NCBI GenBank assembly: GCA_005805045.1
Contig: SYNW01000055.1
Coordinates: 1-21,611 of the forward strand
Length of the DNA: 21,611 nt
Direction of reading: 5' to 3'
From: Actinomycetota bacterium
Lineage (GTDB): Bacteria > Actinomycetota > Acidimicrobiia > Acidimicrobiales > Ilumatobacteraceae
The position numbers and the translations under genes are program-made. The notes beneath the pieces are model-generated. The model had not been told where the DNA came from and searched no databases. It saw only the letters and a program-made list of their open reading frames with translations. This document shows, one piece after another, positions 1-8,347 of the stretch (the first letter of the stretch is position 1; every line of letters begins with the position of its first letter).

Positions 1-237
1 GAAGCCGAGCGCAACAACATCGCCGACGAAGATGCCAAAGAAATCGCGGTCGAAGCAGTGCGCGACGGCATTGGCGCGATGCGCACTTATCAAGAGATGA
101 TGTATGGCTTGAGTCGCAACGATGCCAAACATCGCGATGCAGTCAAGAAAATGTTGCTGCAGTATTGCGAATTAGACACCGCAGCTATGGTGATTATTTG
201 GAAACACTGGATGTCGCGACTTGCGATCGCGAAATAA
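1..237 (+). CDS. DUF2779-like nuclease, C-terminal fragment
   Basis: The reading frame is open from the first base and ends at TAA 235-237, giving the last 78 residues of a protein whose start lies outside the window. The fragment contains the string LLQYCELDTAAMVIIW near its end. The Y-C-x-x-D-T-x-A-M pattern resembles the last catalytic motif of DnaQ-like 3'-5' exonucleases and the C-terminus of DUF2779 proteins, which combine a RecB-like nuclease region with an RNase H-like region. That assignment is from memory of the family and only the tail is visible. It converges on the YqaJ-type nuclease with a single base between the stops, so two nuclease genes sit tail to tail. Confidence 0.6.
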   Translation, partial: EAERNNIADEDAKEIAVEAVRDGIGAMRTYQEMMYGLSRNDAKHRDAVKKMLLQYCELDTAAMVIIWKHWMSRLAIAK

Positions 238-238
238 T

Positions 239-1198
239 TTATTTGACCCGCATCACCCGAAACGGGTCACCGACTTTGAGAAAGTTTTCGTAGACCTTGG
301 GTAGTTCAGTGCGCAAACGCTTTGAGTCGAGTGCTTGCTTGCCGGCGTGTTCGCGCCAAGTGACAACTTGCTCGCCGCCGAGTAGGCCAATTTCGTTTTC
401 AAGTAGCAGTCTCGCGAGTTCGTCTTTGGCGATTGTCTCTTGTTTTTCGGCTTGTCGTCGAGTTTCTCGAGCTTCGCGTAAATTTGCAAGAACTGCACGC
501 GCTGATTCGGGTAGTTCGATCGCAGTTGGAGTTGCGCGATAGAGCGACGAGATTTGTTCGGCGCTGAACTGATTGATCTCAGAGTCGGCACGGGCGCCAG
601 AGTCGACGAGCGAGCCAAAGCGTTCGGCTTCGGCCCATAGTTGGTCGATGGCTTCTTGGTTGCGTGGCAATTCGACGAAACTTATGCGCAGGTCACGATC
701 GAGCACGATGAAAAACAACGGCACATTGAGCACCGACTGCTGAGCCCAACCTTGCCAACGCCACTCGAACGGCAGATCATCGGCAGTGTGCACGCTGTAG
801 CGCGAAGTTGTCTTGGCCTCGACGCCGACAGTAGGGCATTCTTCGTTGTCGACACCGTCTTTTGAGATTGTGAATCGACCAGCGCGATACATGACCGATG
901 GGGTGAACACATTAATGCCCAATAAATGTGAGGCTTCTTCGAGCAGCGCTGGCTCGAGTACATTGCCACGACGAAAAACAGGTTTGTCGTCTTCGACTGT
1001 TGGGTCGACGCTTTTGTCAAAGAAGAGATCTGAACGAGTCGAATATGGAGAAGCGCCCATGAGTGCCGGTGCGTCGGACGCGCCGAATGTGCAGCGACCA
1101 CCGCTGTCGCGCCAACGAAGCCTTAGCCAGTTTTCGCTGCCGTGTTTTGGTTTTGCGATTCGCTCGTATTTGACCGGGTTTTCAGTGAATGTATTCAT
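239..1198 (-). CDS. YqaJ-type (RecB-like) exonuclease
   Basis: A 319-residue protein with the hallmarks of the YqaJ/lambda-exonuclease branch of the PD-(D/E)XK nucleases, which resect double-stranded DNA for recombination. Residues 39-52 read GASDAPALMGASPY, matching the family's G-(G/A)-S-D-...-L-G-x-S-P-Y opening. Next come GNVLEP at 78-83 (candidate Glu82), KDGVD near 113-117 (candidate metal-binding Asp114) and GVEAKTT at 125-131, where Glu127-x-Lys129 forms the core. Residues about 215-275 are charged and helical-looking. It starts with ATG at 1198. No recombinase, SSB or phage gene lies beside it, so a prophage remnant is not supported and a chromosomal repair role is as likely. No Shine-Dalgarno and no close -10 are visible upstream. 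Confidence 0.75.
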   Translation of the reverse strand: MNTFTENPVKYERIAKPKHGSENWLRLRWRDSGGRCTFGASDAPALMGASPYSTRSDLFFDKSVDPTVEDDKPVFRRGNVLEPALLEEASHLLGINVFTPSVMYRAGRFTISKDGVDNEECPTVGVEAKTTSRYSVHTADDLPFEWRWQGWAQQSVLNVPLFFIVLDRDLRISFVELPRNQEAIDQLWAEAERFGSLVDSGARADSEINQFSAEQISSLYRATPTAIELPESARAVLANLREARETRRQAEKQETIAKDELARLLLENEIGLLGGEQVVTWREHAGKQALDSKRLRTELPKVYENFLKVGDPFRVMRVK

Positions 1199-1267
1199 TT
1201 ATTGTTTGCTCTGTTTCTTTTTGGGGAAGAACCATCTTCGCCGAGGGGTGTAACAGAGTTGGCGGGT
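1199..1267. other. Intergenic, amidase stop to nuclease start
   Basis: A 69-base gap between two minus-strand genes. I see no Shine-Dalgarno before the nuclease ATG, no convincing -10 at leaderless distance and no clear terminator hairpin. The nuclease may be read through from the amidase gene. Confidence 0.4.
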
Positions 1268-2716
1268 TTAAAGTTTCGGCGTGTGGTGTGCCCAAGGTTG
1301 GGCAATCTCAAGTTGTGAGGCGACGCGAATTAGCAAGTCTTCGCGTCCATATGCGGCGACGATCTGCACGCCGACCGGAATGCCGTCGCTTGTCCATTGC
1401 AGCGGCACATTGATTGCAGGTTGACCCGAGGTATTGAACGGTGGCGTGAGCGGAATCCAGTTGCCGGCGATGCGCAGGGCACTCATCGGATCATCGGGCA
1501 TGTTGCGAATCGTGCCAATGGGTAACGGCAGTTGTGCCGTAGTTGGCGTGACCAAGAGATCAAAACCATCGGCCCACCATTGTTGCAGCGTGCGACGAAA
1601 AATCACAGAGAGATAAACGGCTTGCGCATAGTCGGTTGCGGTTTTGTTTTTCGCATATTCGGCCATTGTCCAGTTCATAAGTTCAACATCATCTTTTGTG
1701 ACGGCGCGACCGAGCATTTGGGCGAGCGTGTTCAAAGCAACCGACATATTGGTCGACCACATTGCAGTGAACTTGCCGGAGAAATCGGCATTATCGAGAG
1801 CGCGTGGCCACGAATTTTCGACATGATGACCGAGAGATTCGAGAAGTTTGCAAGTGTCGCGCACGGCTTGCACGCACTTACTGTCGATTGTGGCGCCAGT
1901 CAAGTGGTGGTCAATGAAGCCGATGCGAAGTTTGCCTGGGTCAGCGCCAACTTCATTTATGTATGGACGAGTCGGTGCGGGGGCGATGACTCGGTCGCCA
2001 ACACCGGGGCCATGCACTGCATCGAGCAACGCTGCTGCGTCGCGCACGGTTCGCGTGACTGCAAAGTGAACACTGACATTGGCCTCGTCGCCAAATGGCG
2101 CAAGCGAGATTCGTCCTTGCGAAGTTTTTAAACCGACGAGACCGCAACACGCAGCCGGAATGCGAATGCTTCCACCGCCGTCACTGGCATGAGCCATGGG
2201 CACAATGCCTGCGGCGACTGCTGCTGCGCTGCCACCGCTTGAACCGCCCGAAGTGCGGGCGAGATCAAAAGGGTTGCGCGTTGGGCCCCAAGCCAACGGT
2301 TCAGTGACGGGCACGCTGCCGAACTCAGGCGAGTTTGTTCGACCAAAGGTAATCAGACCTGAATCAATAAATTTTTGAACCAGATTTGAATTTGTTGGCG
2401 CGATGTATTTGGCATTTTTCAGAGCAATGTTGCCGTTTGACATGTGCTGGCCCGCGAATGGGGCTCCCAAGTCTTTTAACACGAACGGCACGCCGCCAAA
2501 CTTCTTGTTCGTGTCTGGTTTGAATTTTTTCGCCAGCTCGCGTGCATGGTCAAGCCAGGTGATGTTGATCGCGTTGATCGCTGGGTGGAATGCCACATTG
2601 CGTTCAATTGCGGCCTCGAGCAGTTCGCTTGCCGAAACTTTGCCAGTAGCGACGAGTTCGGCTTGACCGACGCCGTCGATGAACTGTGTTTGTCGGGCGA
2701 AGTCAGATAACGGCAC
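1268..2716 (-). CDS. Amidase signature-family hydrolase
   Basis: A 482-residue amidase-signature enzyme that hydrolyses a C-N amide bond with a Ser-cisSer-Lys triad. Lys81 lies in PFVLKDLG. The glycine/serine-rich signature is RTSGGSSGGSAAA at 154-166, with cis-Ser159. The nucleophile Ser183 lies in SDGGGSIRIPAACCG. The Ser159-Ser183 spacing of 24 equals that of FAAH (Ser217/Ser241). There is no signal peptide, so it is probably cytoplasmic. The length suits general amidases (6-aminohexanoate-cyclic-dimer hydrolase or AtzF-like) and the substrate cannot be read from sequence. GatA is less likely because no gatB or gatC is present. The start is GTG at 2716; an in-frame TAG seven codons upstream leaves no better choice. 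It is divergent from the MFS gene. Confidence 0.88.
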   Translation of the reverse strand: MPLSDFARQTQFIDGVGQAELVATGKVSASELLEAAIERNVAFHPAINAINITWLDHARELAKKFKPDTNKKFGGVPFVLKDLGAPFAGQHMSNGNIALKNAKYIAPTNSNLVQKFIDSGLITFGRTNSPEFGSVPVTEPLAWGPTRNPFDLARTSGGSSGGSAAAVAAGIVPMAHASDGGGSIRIPAACCGLVGLKTSQGRISLAPFGDEANVSVHFAVTRTVRDAAALLDAVHGPGVGDRVIAPAPTRPYINEVGADPGKLRIGFIDHHLTGATIDSKCVQAVRDTCKLLESLGHHVENSWPRALDNADFSGKFTAMWSTNMSVALNTLAQMLGRAVTKDDVELMNWTMAEYAKNKTATDYAQAVYLSVIFRRTLQQWWADGFDLLVTPTTAQLPLPIGTIRNMPDDPMSALRIAGNWIPLTPPFNTSGQPAINVPLQWTSDGIPVGVQIVAAYGREDLLIRVASQLEIAQPWAHHTPKL

Positions 2717-2774
2717 AAGTGAAGTCTTGTCTATATCTATGGTTCGTGCAAACGCAGACTAAGTTATTGACGCC
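2717..2774. promoter_or_regulatory. Divergent promoter region, amidase/MFS
   Basis: A 58-base gap between two GTG starts. For the MFS gene, TAAGTT at 2760-2765 fits TANNNT and lies 9 nt before the GTG. For the amidase, TATAGA on the minus strand (2730-2735) lies 13 nt before its GTG. Neither start has a Shine-Dalgarno. The hexamers are read by eye and the -35 elements are not clear. Confidence 0.35.
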
Positions 2775-4079
2775 GTGAATGCTTCAGATAACTCAGGCGT
2801 CAAAGGTAATTCGGGCTCGGTCGAACCGATAAAACTTTCTGCGCGAGAAGTTTTTCAGGCGCCTGCCGTAAAGAGTTTTATCATCGCCAACTCGGCACTT
2901 TATGTCGGCTTGATGCTGCAAGCGGCGACACTCGGCAAACACATTTATGACATCACAGGTCGCGAAATTGATATCGGTTGGCTCGGTCTCGCCGAGTTCT
3001 TGCCAGTTGCGTTGCTCGTCTTTGTAACCGGCACTGTTGCTGATCGTTACAACCGTCGTCGAGTCGCTGTGACGGCGATGTCGGGTGAATTGCTGTGTGC
3101 ATTGGCGCTCGTGTTTTATGCGCGCACGAACCCAACGAGCGTTGCGCCGATGTTTATGATCGCAGTTGCGTTTGGTGCATCTCGTGCATTTGTTTCGCCG
3201 GCGATGCGATCAATTGCACCGATGATCGCCCCCGAACATGGGTTGCCACAAATGGTGGCGATGTATTCGGCGGTGTGGACAGGTGCAATGATCGTCGGTC
3301 CGGCGATGTCGGGTTTCTTGTATGCCGCCGCACCATGGATTGCGTACGCAACTTCGGCTGGGCTCACCGGTCTTGGCATGATTTTGATTGCGCGTATCAA
3401 GTTGAAGGTTATTTCGGCGCCCACTGTGAAAACCGAACGACCAACACTGCATTCGGCAATGGAGGGTTTGCGTTTCATTCGACGCACACCAATATTGTTA
3501 GCAGCGATTTCACTTGATCTTTTTGCAGTTTTATTCGGTGGCGCAATCGCATTGTTGCCGGTGATTGCCAAAGATCAACTGATGGTCGGTGATGTTGCCT
3601 ACGGATGGTTGCGCGCATCTGTCGGCATTGGCGCGGCAAGCACCGCCGCCTTTTTGGCGTTTAGACCGATTCGCCGACATGTCGGTCGAGCGATGCTTAT
3701 CGCCGTTGCCGTGTTTGGCTTGGGCACCGTCGTGCTCGGTTTGACGAGCAACTATTGGGTCGCATTTTTTGCCGTCATGATTTTGAGTGCAGGCGACATG
3801 ATCAGCGTGTTTGTGCGTGGCGCAATTGTGCCATTGGTGACGCCAGATGACAAACGCGGCCGCGTTTCAGCGGTTGAAAATGTTTTCATTGGCGCGACAA
3901 ACGAACTAGGCGCTTTCGAATCGGGAGTCGTTTCGCAACTTGTCGGGGTGAAATCAACCGTTGTCGGCGGTGGCATCGCGACCCTCGGTATTGTCGGTAT
4001 TTTTTGGTACAAATTTAAGCAACTTCGTAACATCGACACTTTTGACGAGCTTTCTACCGAACAAACAACAACTAAATAG
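2775..4079 (+). CDS. MFS transporter, EntS/MFS_3-like
   Basis: A 434-residue integral membrane protein with about 12 hydrophobic segments. The loop between segments 2 and 3 reads GTVADRYNRRRV, a good major-facilitator motif A (G-x3-D-R-x-x-R-R). The whole resembles the MFS_3 group of proton-driven exporters that includes the enterobactin exporter EntS and macrolide efflux proteins. The N-terminal ~25 residues and C-terminal ~15 residues are polar and cytosolic. The start is GTG at 2775. The molybdopterin gene follows after 39 bases on the same strand but has its own probable -10, so a functional link is not proven. The substrate is unknown. Confidence 0.82.
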   Translation: MNASDNSGVKGNSGSVEPIKLSAREVFQAPAVKSFIIANSALYVGLMLQAATLGKHIYDITGREIDIGWLGLAEFLPVALLVFVTGTVADRYNRRRVAVTAMSGELLCALALVFYARTNPTSVAPMFMIAVAFGASRAFVSPAMRSIAPMIAPEHGLPQMVAMYSAVWTGAMIVGPAMSGFLYAAAPWIAYATSAGLTGLGMILIARIKLKVISAPTVKTERPTLHSAMEGLRFIRRTPILLAAISLDLFAVLFGGAIALLPVIAKDQLMVGDVAYGWLRASVGIGAASTAAFLAFRPIRRHVGRAMLIAVAVFGLGTVVLGLTSNYWVAFFAVMILSAGDMISVFVRGAIVPLVTPDDKRGRVSAVENVFIGATNELGAFESGVVSQLVGVKSTVVGGGIATLGIVGIFWYKFKQLRNIDTFDELSTEQTTTK

Positions 4080-4106
4080 CCTGCAGGAGGCGAGCAACGC
4101 CCGTGC

Positions 4107-4112
4107 GATAAT
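4107..4112 (+). promoter_or_regulatory. -10 element for molybdopterin gene, leaderless
   Basis: GATAAT matches TATAAT in 5 of 6 bases and ends 6 nt before the ATG at 4119, so the transcript would begin at or next to the A of the ATG. An AGGAG-like string at 4086-4090 is about 28 nt from the ATG, too far to act as its ribosome binding site. Confidence 0.5.
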
Positions 4113-4118
4113 AGAGCG

Positions 4119-6110
4119 ATGGGGAATGTCGCGGATGAAGTTTTGGTGCGAACCGCCTGCCCTTTAGATTGCCCAGATGCATGTTCGCTGGAGGTGACCC
4201 TAACGCTTGGTCGAATAACAAAAATTGACGCTGCGCCAGTTGACGAGTTGTCGAACCCGCTGACAGACGGCTGGATTTGCAAAAAAGTCAAGCATCACGC
4301 CGACAGGGTTTACTCACGAGAGCGAATTATGACGCCGTTGATTCGTGTTGGCGCAAAGGGTAGCGGCGAGTTTCGAAGCGCAACTTGGGATGAGGCTCTC
4401 GACTTGGTTGCCGAAAGAATTAAGTCGGCCGTGACGAGTCACGGCGTTGATTCTGTGTTGCCGTATTTGTATAACTCGTCGGCACCAAAACTTGAAGCAA
4501 ACTTTTTGATGCCACATCTCTTTGCCCGCTTGGGTGCGCCAGAAATTCTGCACACAATTTGTGCCGCGACTTACGGTGCCGCATGGGATCAGGTTTTCGG
4601 CGAAATGTTAAGCATCGACACTCTTGATGTCGTAGATGCAAAACTGATAGTCGTCTGGGGAGCCAACCCGGCAGTGAGCGGCACGCACTTGTTGCCACTC
4701 TTGGCAAAGGCCCGGAAATCTGGCGGCAAACTTGTCGTAGTCGACCCTCGAGTGACGGGCACCGCATCGCGGGCCGATTTGCATTTGGCGGTGCGACCCG
4801 GCACCGATGTGGTGCTGGCGTATGCGCTGAGCAATGAACTGGCTCGCGCGGGCAAAGTTGCCACACAGTTTCTTGATAAAAATACGACAGGCAGCAAAGA
4901 GTTCTTGGCAGCAGCGAGCAACTACACGCTCGAAGATGCGAGCAAAATCTGTGATGTGCCGCTCGACAAGATTCGCGAACTTTTTGAATCAATCGCGAAC
5001 ACGAAATCTGCAGTTTTGCGAATGGGCTACGGCCCTGAACGAAATCGCAACGGTGGCAGCAGTGTCTTGGCTGTTCTCGGTTTGTGGTTGATCGCGGGGC
5101 ACTTCGGCACGAATGGCTCTGGCATCTTGGCGTCGACCAGCGACGGTTTTTCAGTTGACGTTCATGCACCTTGGCCGAAAGATGTTGCCCGACCAGTGCA
5201 ACGAACTATGAACATGAATCATGTCGGTCGTGTTTTGCGCGGTGATGCTGATGCTTGGCCAGTTCAGGCAAAAGTATTTTTGGTTCAAGGTGCGAACCCA
5301 GCTGTGACTGCAGTCGACCAAGTTGGCATGCTCGTGGGCCTATCAAACGAGGAAATTTTCACGGTCGTGCATGATCAAGTAATGACGGATACGGCAAAAT
5401 TTGCCGATGTAGTTTTGCCGGCGACGACACACTTTGAAGTTGATGATCTTGTGGGTTCGTATGGTTCGTATACGGCACAAGTTATTAGCCCTGTGATCGA
5501 GCGCATAGGCGAGTCGCGCACCAATAATGAACTCGCCACGGGGTTGGCAACCCGACTGGGTTTCAGTGCCGATGAATTCAACAGCGACCCGCAATTCATC
5601 GTCGATCGAATCGCCGAGCAGAAAAAACACTCTTTAAAGTTGCGCGAAGTCGGCACGACCGTGCAATTTAAAGACACTTGGCCAACCTTTGCCGACAAGC
5701 GAGCACGGCTGTATGCCGCCCAAAGCGAACTGCCATTGCCGCAATATCGCGCAGCAGATAAAAAGTATCCGTTGGTGTTGATTTCGCCGGCGACATCGCA
5801 CACGATCAACTCGATGTTTGCCGATACTGACCCGCCTAGAGTCGCGATCTCGATGCATCCGTTAGACGCTGCGCAGCGCAAGTTGAGTGATGCCAAGAGG
5901 GTCGTCGTGCGCAATGATGTCGCTGAAATAGAGATTGATTTGGTGATTGACGAAACTATGCGACCAGGAGTTTGTTTCATGCCCAAAGGCTTGTGGCTGC
6001 GCGCAACACAAGCGGGTTTGACATCTAATGCGTTTGCACCCGATGAATTAAACGACTTAGCGAGTGGCGCGTGTTTCAACGACGCGCGAGTTGAAGTGAC
6101 GGTGGCTTGA
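4119..6110 (+). CDS. Molybdopterin oxidoreductase, formate DH/BisC-like
   Basis: A 663-residue molybdo-bis(pyranopterin) enzyme of the DMSO-reductase superfamily. The N-terminal [4Fe-4S] site is complete: Cys14-x3-Cys18-x3-Cys22 (CPLDCPDAC) and Cys54 in GWICKK. Cys148 in HTICAATYG is a candidate molybdenum ligand, not proven. VVWGANPAVSGTH and VQGANPAVTAVD are the usual cofactor-binding turns. The last ~110 residues (from about 550) form the dinucleotide-binding domain with SHTINSMF and MRPGVCFMPKG. No Tat or Sec signal is seen, so it is cytoplasmic. No iron-sulfur, flavin or quinone subunit lies beside it, so its electron partner is unknown. Its stop overlaps the lipoprotein start. Confidence 0.88.
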   Translation: MGNVADEVLVRTACPLDCPDACSLEVTLTLGRITKIDAAPVDELSNPLTDGWICKKVKHHADRVYSRERIMTPLIRVGAKGSGEFRSATWDEALDLVAERIKSAVTSHGVDSVLPYLYNSSAPKLEANFLMPHLFARLGAPEILHTICAATYGAAWDQVFGEMLSIDTLDVVDAKLIVVWGANPAVSGTHLLPLLAKARKSGGKLVVVDPRVTGTASRADLHLAVRPGTDVVLAYALSNELARAGKVATQFLDKNTTGSKEFLAAASNYTLEDASKICDVPLDKIRELFESIANTKSAVLRMGYGPERNRNGGSSVLAVLGLWLIAGHFGTNGSGILASTSDGFSVDVHAPWPKDVARPVQRTMNMNHVGRVLRGDADAWPVQAKVFLVQGANPAVTAVDQVGMLVGLSNEEIFTVVHDQVMTDTAKFADVVLPATTHFEVDDLVGSYGSYTAQVISPVIERIGESRTNNELATGLATRLGFSADEFNSDPQFIVDRIAEQKKHSLKLREVGTTVQFKDTWPTFADKRARLYAAQSELPLPQYRAADKKYPLVLISPATSHTINSMFADTDPPRVAISMHPLDAAQRKLSDAKRVVVRNDVAEIEIDLVIDETMRPGVCFMPKGLWLRATQAGLTSNAFAPDELNDLASGACFNDARVEVTVA

Positions 6111-6931
6111 TTAGGAAGCCGATTTTTGTTTTCGTCGTCTTAGCCGCATTGGTGACTAGTTGTGGCTCTTTGAATATCGGCAGTGGCGACTCTGATGTGT
6201 TGTCGGGTGTTGGACGAATACCCGGTTACGACTTTGGCACGGCAATAACTTTGCCCGAAGGTTTTGAAATTGAATTGCCAGAAGTTGCTGGCGGACTAAT
6301 TGGCCCAAAAGTTGGCGGCAATCGACTACTGATGATCGGAGACTCGATTTTGGCGTCGACTTCGAGCCGCTACGGCAATGAGATGTGCAATGCGCTCGTG
6401 CCGCTTGGCTGGCAAGTTGCGATCGAGGCCGAGGCCAGCAGGTTCGCCGATTTTGGCGTGCGCGTGCTCGACCAGAGACTTAACGCCGAAGCAGGTTGGG
6501 ACGCCGCAGTTGTATTTCTCGGCACAAATTACGAGGGCAACAAAGACTCGTATGCCAAGCTAATTCGCAAGATCGTGGCGAAACTCGCGCCGCGGCCCGT
6601 GCTGTTGGTGACTACTTCTTTGTTTCGCAACGCTCAGCGCGAAGTAAATGCGGCGATCAACGTGGTTGCTGGCGAGTCAGAAAACGTATCGGTGCTCGAC
6701 TGGGAGACGATTTCGAAAGAAAAGAGCGTGCTTAACAAAGACGGTGTGCATTTGTCGCCCAAAGGACGCAGCGTCTTTGCTGTCGCGGTTGCCCGTGCTT
6801 TAGACATTGCTCCGTTTAGAGAAGGGGCGTGTCTTGAGTCAAAGTTTCGCGACGACTCTGGGGCGGCAAAAGATGTGATGCCCGAGCCAGTCGATTCGAT
6901 AGTTGAGCCGAGCACGACAACAACGCCTTAA
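6107..6931 (+). CDS. SGNH/GDSL hydrolase-like lipoprotein
   Basis: A 274-residue predicted lipoprotein. After Arg3-Lys4 a hydrophobic stretch ends in the lipobox VTSC with Cys19, so the mature protein should be anchored on the outer face of the cytoplasmic membrane. An SGNH-hydrolase fold follows: block I LLMIGDSI with nucleophile Ser80, block III FLGTN with Asn141, and block V KDGVHLSPKG with Asp212 and His215. Such domains are esterases or O-acyl transferases acting on glycans or lipids; the substrate is unknown. The C-terminus ends in a Thr-rich low-complexity tail (PSTTTTP). The start is TTG at 6107 overlapping the upstream TGA as TTGA. That start is chosen because it gives an intact signal peptide and translational coupling. 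Confidence 0.78.
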   Translation: MIRKPIFVFVVLAALVTSCGSLNIGSGDSDVLSGVGRIPGYDFGTAITLPEGFEIELPEVAGGLIGPKVGGNRLLMIGDSILASTSSRYGNEMCNALVPLGWQVAIEAEASRFADFGVRVLDQRLNAEAGWDAAVVFLGTNYEGNKDSYAKLIRKIVAKLAPRPVLLVTTSLFRNAQREVNAAINVVAGESENVSVLDWETISKEKSVLNKDGVHLSPKGRSVFAVAVARALDIAPFREGACLESKFRDDSGAAKDVMPEPVDSIVEPSTTTTP

Positions 6932-6941
6932 TTGCGCGACT

Positions 6942-6970
6942 GTGACGTCGTGTCGCGTGCCGTCTAGCGT
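6942..6970 (+). promoter_or_regulatory. Promoter of the F420-type oxidoreductase gene
   Basis: GTGACG at 6942-6947 and TAGCGT at 6965-6970 are separated by exactly 17 bases, giving a sigma70-like pair. Transcription would start near 6977, leaving about 30 nt of leader. AGGAG at 6993-6997 then serves as ribosome binding site for the ATG at 7007. It is the only clear leadered, Shine-Dalgarno-bearing start in the window. Confidence 0.5.
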
Positions 6971-7006
6971 GACGTTGCAGGTCGAGCGCACAACAGGAGC
7001 AAGAAA

Positions 7007-7912
7007 ATGAAAATTGGAATTTTTGGCGGAACTATAAATTCAGGAACTCTCGATGACGTAGTTGCTGAAGCCCGGCAGGTCGAGCGAGATGGCTTTGCGA
7101 GTTATTGGGCACCGAATATTTTTGGTCATGATGCGCTGACTGCACTGGCTATTGTCGGTCGTGAAGTGCCACGAATTGAAATAGGCACGAGTGTTGTGCC
7201 GACCTACCCCAGGCATCCAATGGCAATTGCACAGCAATGCCACACTGTCAACGCTGCCTCGAAGGGTCGACTGTGTTTGGGTATCGGTCTCAGTCACAAA
7301 GTCGTGATCGATGGAATGCTCGGACTTTCGTTTGAAAAACCGGTGCGACATTTGCGGGAGTATCTTTCGATCTTGATGCCGCTTGCGCAATGTCAGGCTG
7401 TAAATTTTACAGGCGAAACTTTGACGACACGCGGTTCACTTTCAGGTGTTGGCTCTTCGCCGTTTTCGGTTGTTGTTGCCGCGCTCGGCGAACAAATGTT
7501 GCGCGTGACGGGCACGCTTGCCGACGGCACGCTGACTTGGTGCACCGGACCAAAAACCCTTAACTCTTTGACTGTGCCGACGATTGTTGAAGCAGCGAAG
7601 AAGGCCGAGCGCAAAGCGCCGCGGGTGATCGCGGCGCTACCTGTGTGTGTAACGAATAATGTTGCGCGCGCGACAGAAACTGCAGCCAAGGTGTTTCAGA
7701 TTTACGGGCAGTTGCCGAGCTATCGCGCGATGCTCGACCATGAAGGTGCAGCAGGCCCCGCCGACATCGTGATTGCCGGCACTGCAGAGCAGGTTAAGCA
7801 ACGCGTTGCAGATTTAGCCGGCATCGGCGTGACAGATTTTGCGGCTGTCGAATTCAGTAGTGACCCGCAAGAGATTGCCGACACACGCGTGGCGATCAAG
7901 TCGCTAATTTAA
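7007..7912 (+). CDS. LLM-class F420-dependent oxidoreductase
   Basis: A 301-residue bacterial-luciferase-like TIM-barrel oxidoreductase. Features seen are the N-terminal strand MKIGIFGG, ERDGFASYWAPN, IEIGTSVVPTYPRHPMAIAQQ at about 57-77, GRLCLGIGLSHK, and a C-terminal block GTAEQVKQRVADLAGIGVTD. This layout matches the actinobacterial F420-dependent group (MSMEG_4879-like as I recall it), which transfers hydride to or from F420 on unknown substrates. An FMN-dependent activity cannot be excluded from sequence. The start is ATG with AGGAG 9 nt upstream. Its last 9 bases overlap the converging HNH gene. Confidence 0.85.
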   Translation: MKIGIFGGTINSGTLDDVVAEARQVERDGFASYWAPNIFGHDALTALAIVGREVPRIEIGTSVVPTYPRHPMAIAQQCHTVNAASKGRLCLGIGLSHKVVIDGMLGLSFEKPVRHLREYLSILMPLAQCQAVNFTGETLTTRGSLSGVGSSPFSVVVAALGEQMLRVTGTLADGTLTWCTGPKTLNSLTVPTIVEAAKKAERKAPRVIAALPVCVTNNVARATETAAKVFQIYGQLPSYRAMLDHEGAAGPADIVIAGTAEQVKQRVADLAGIGVTDFAAVEFSSDPQEIADTRVAIKSLI

Positions 7913-8347
7913 TTTTTTTCGTGTCGGCTTGGTAATGCGTTTGGCGGCGCGTTTGGCGGCGCGCGCTTTGGCTTGAGCGGCGGTGACTTCGGCGTGATGG
8001 GCATGACACAGGACTTCGAGTCCGCCGATGCCACGACTATCGGGATTCAAGTGATGATGACACCCGGGACCGTAACCTGCGCCATTGCGTGGGTTGATGT
8101 GATTGACTTCGCAGTCGCGCCGCTCTGCAGAGCAACCAGATCGCTGACACCGATAGTTTGCGCGACGTTTGGCTGCTGATCGGGCAAATCGCCAAATGTG
8201 ATTTCGCTGCCAATTGCGTGCGCATTTGTCCGAGCACCAAGTGCGACGGCGAGTCGACTCAATGACTTTGTTGCAAAGTTGGCAGCGACCTGGCTCGCCA
8301 GCCCATTGCCCGAGTGGGCAAGAGATTCTTTCTTCGACCAGCGACAC
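7904..8347 (-). CDS. HNH-type endonuclease with basic tail
   Basis: A 147-residue protein. An N-terminal zinc-ribbon-like part has Cys22-x2-Cys25 and Cys38-x3-Cys42 (CQLC...CSDKC). An HNH-like region follows: Cys67-x4-Cys72, CEVNHINP with His83, and LCHAHHAEV with Cys114, His117 and His118. The usual second knuckle of HNH nucleases is C-x2-C-H; here the second Cys is His117, and the central Asn is not obvious. Residues 124-147 are an Ala/Lys/Arg repeat (AKRAAKRITKPTRKK) like a histone H1 tail, suggesting DNA binding. The start is GTG, sharing one base with the fumarase stop (TAGTG), so it is the coupled last gene of that unit. Nuclease activity is an inference. Confidence 0.72.
   Translation of the reverse strand: MSLVEERISCPLGQWAGEPGRCQLCNKVIESTRRRTWCSDKCARNWQRNHIWRFARSAAKRRANYRCQRSGCSAERRDCEVNHINPRNGAGYGPGCHHHLNPDSRGIGGLEVLCHAHHAEVTAAQAKARAAKRAAKRITKPTRKKLN

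Noticed and set aside
3116..3571. 151-residue minus-strand ORF inside the MFS gene
   Set aside because: It is antisense to a well-supported transporter and has no recognisable motif or start signal.
4079..4090. CCTGCAGG palindrome after the MFS stop as a terminator
   Set aside because: The stem is too short, has no T-run, and is simply an 8-base palindrome.
4420..5169. 249-residue minus-strand ORF inside the molybdopterin gene
   Set aside because: Arg/Cys/Ser-rich composition typical of an antisense shadow; the plus-strand gene is secure.
7930..7970. Direct repeat of TTGGCGGCGCG-type units
   Set aside because: It is explained by the coding repeat of Ala/Lys/Arg in the HNH protein tail, so it is not a regulatory or CRISPR repeat.
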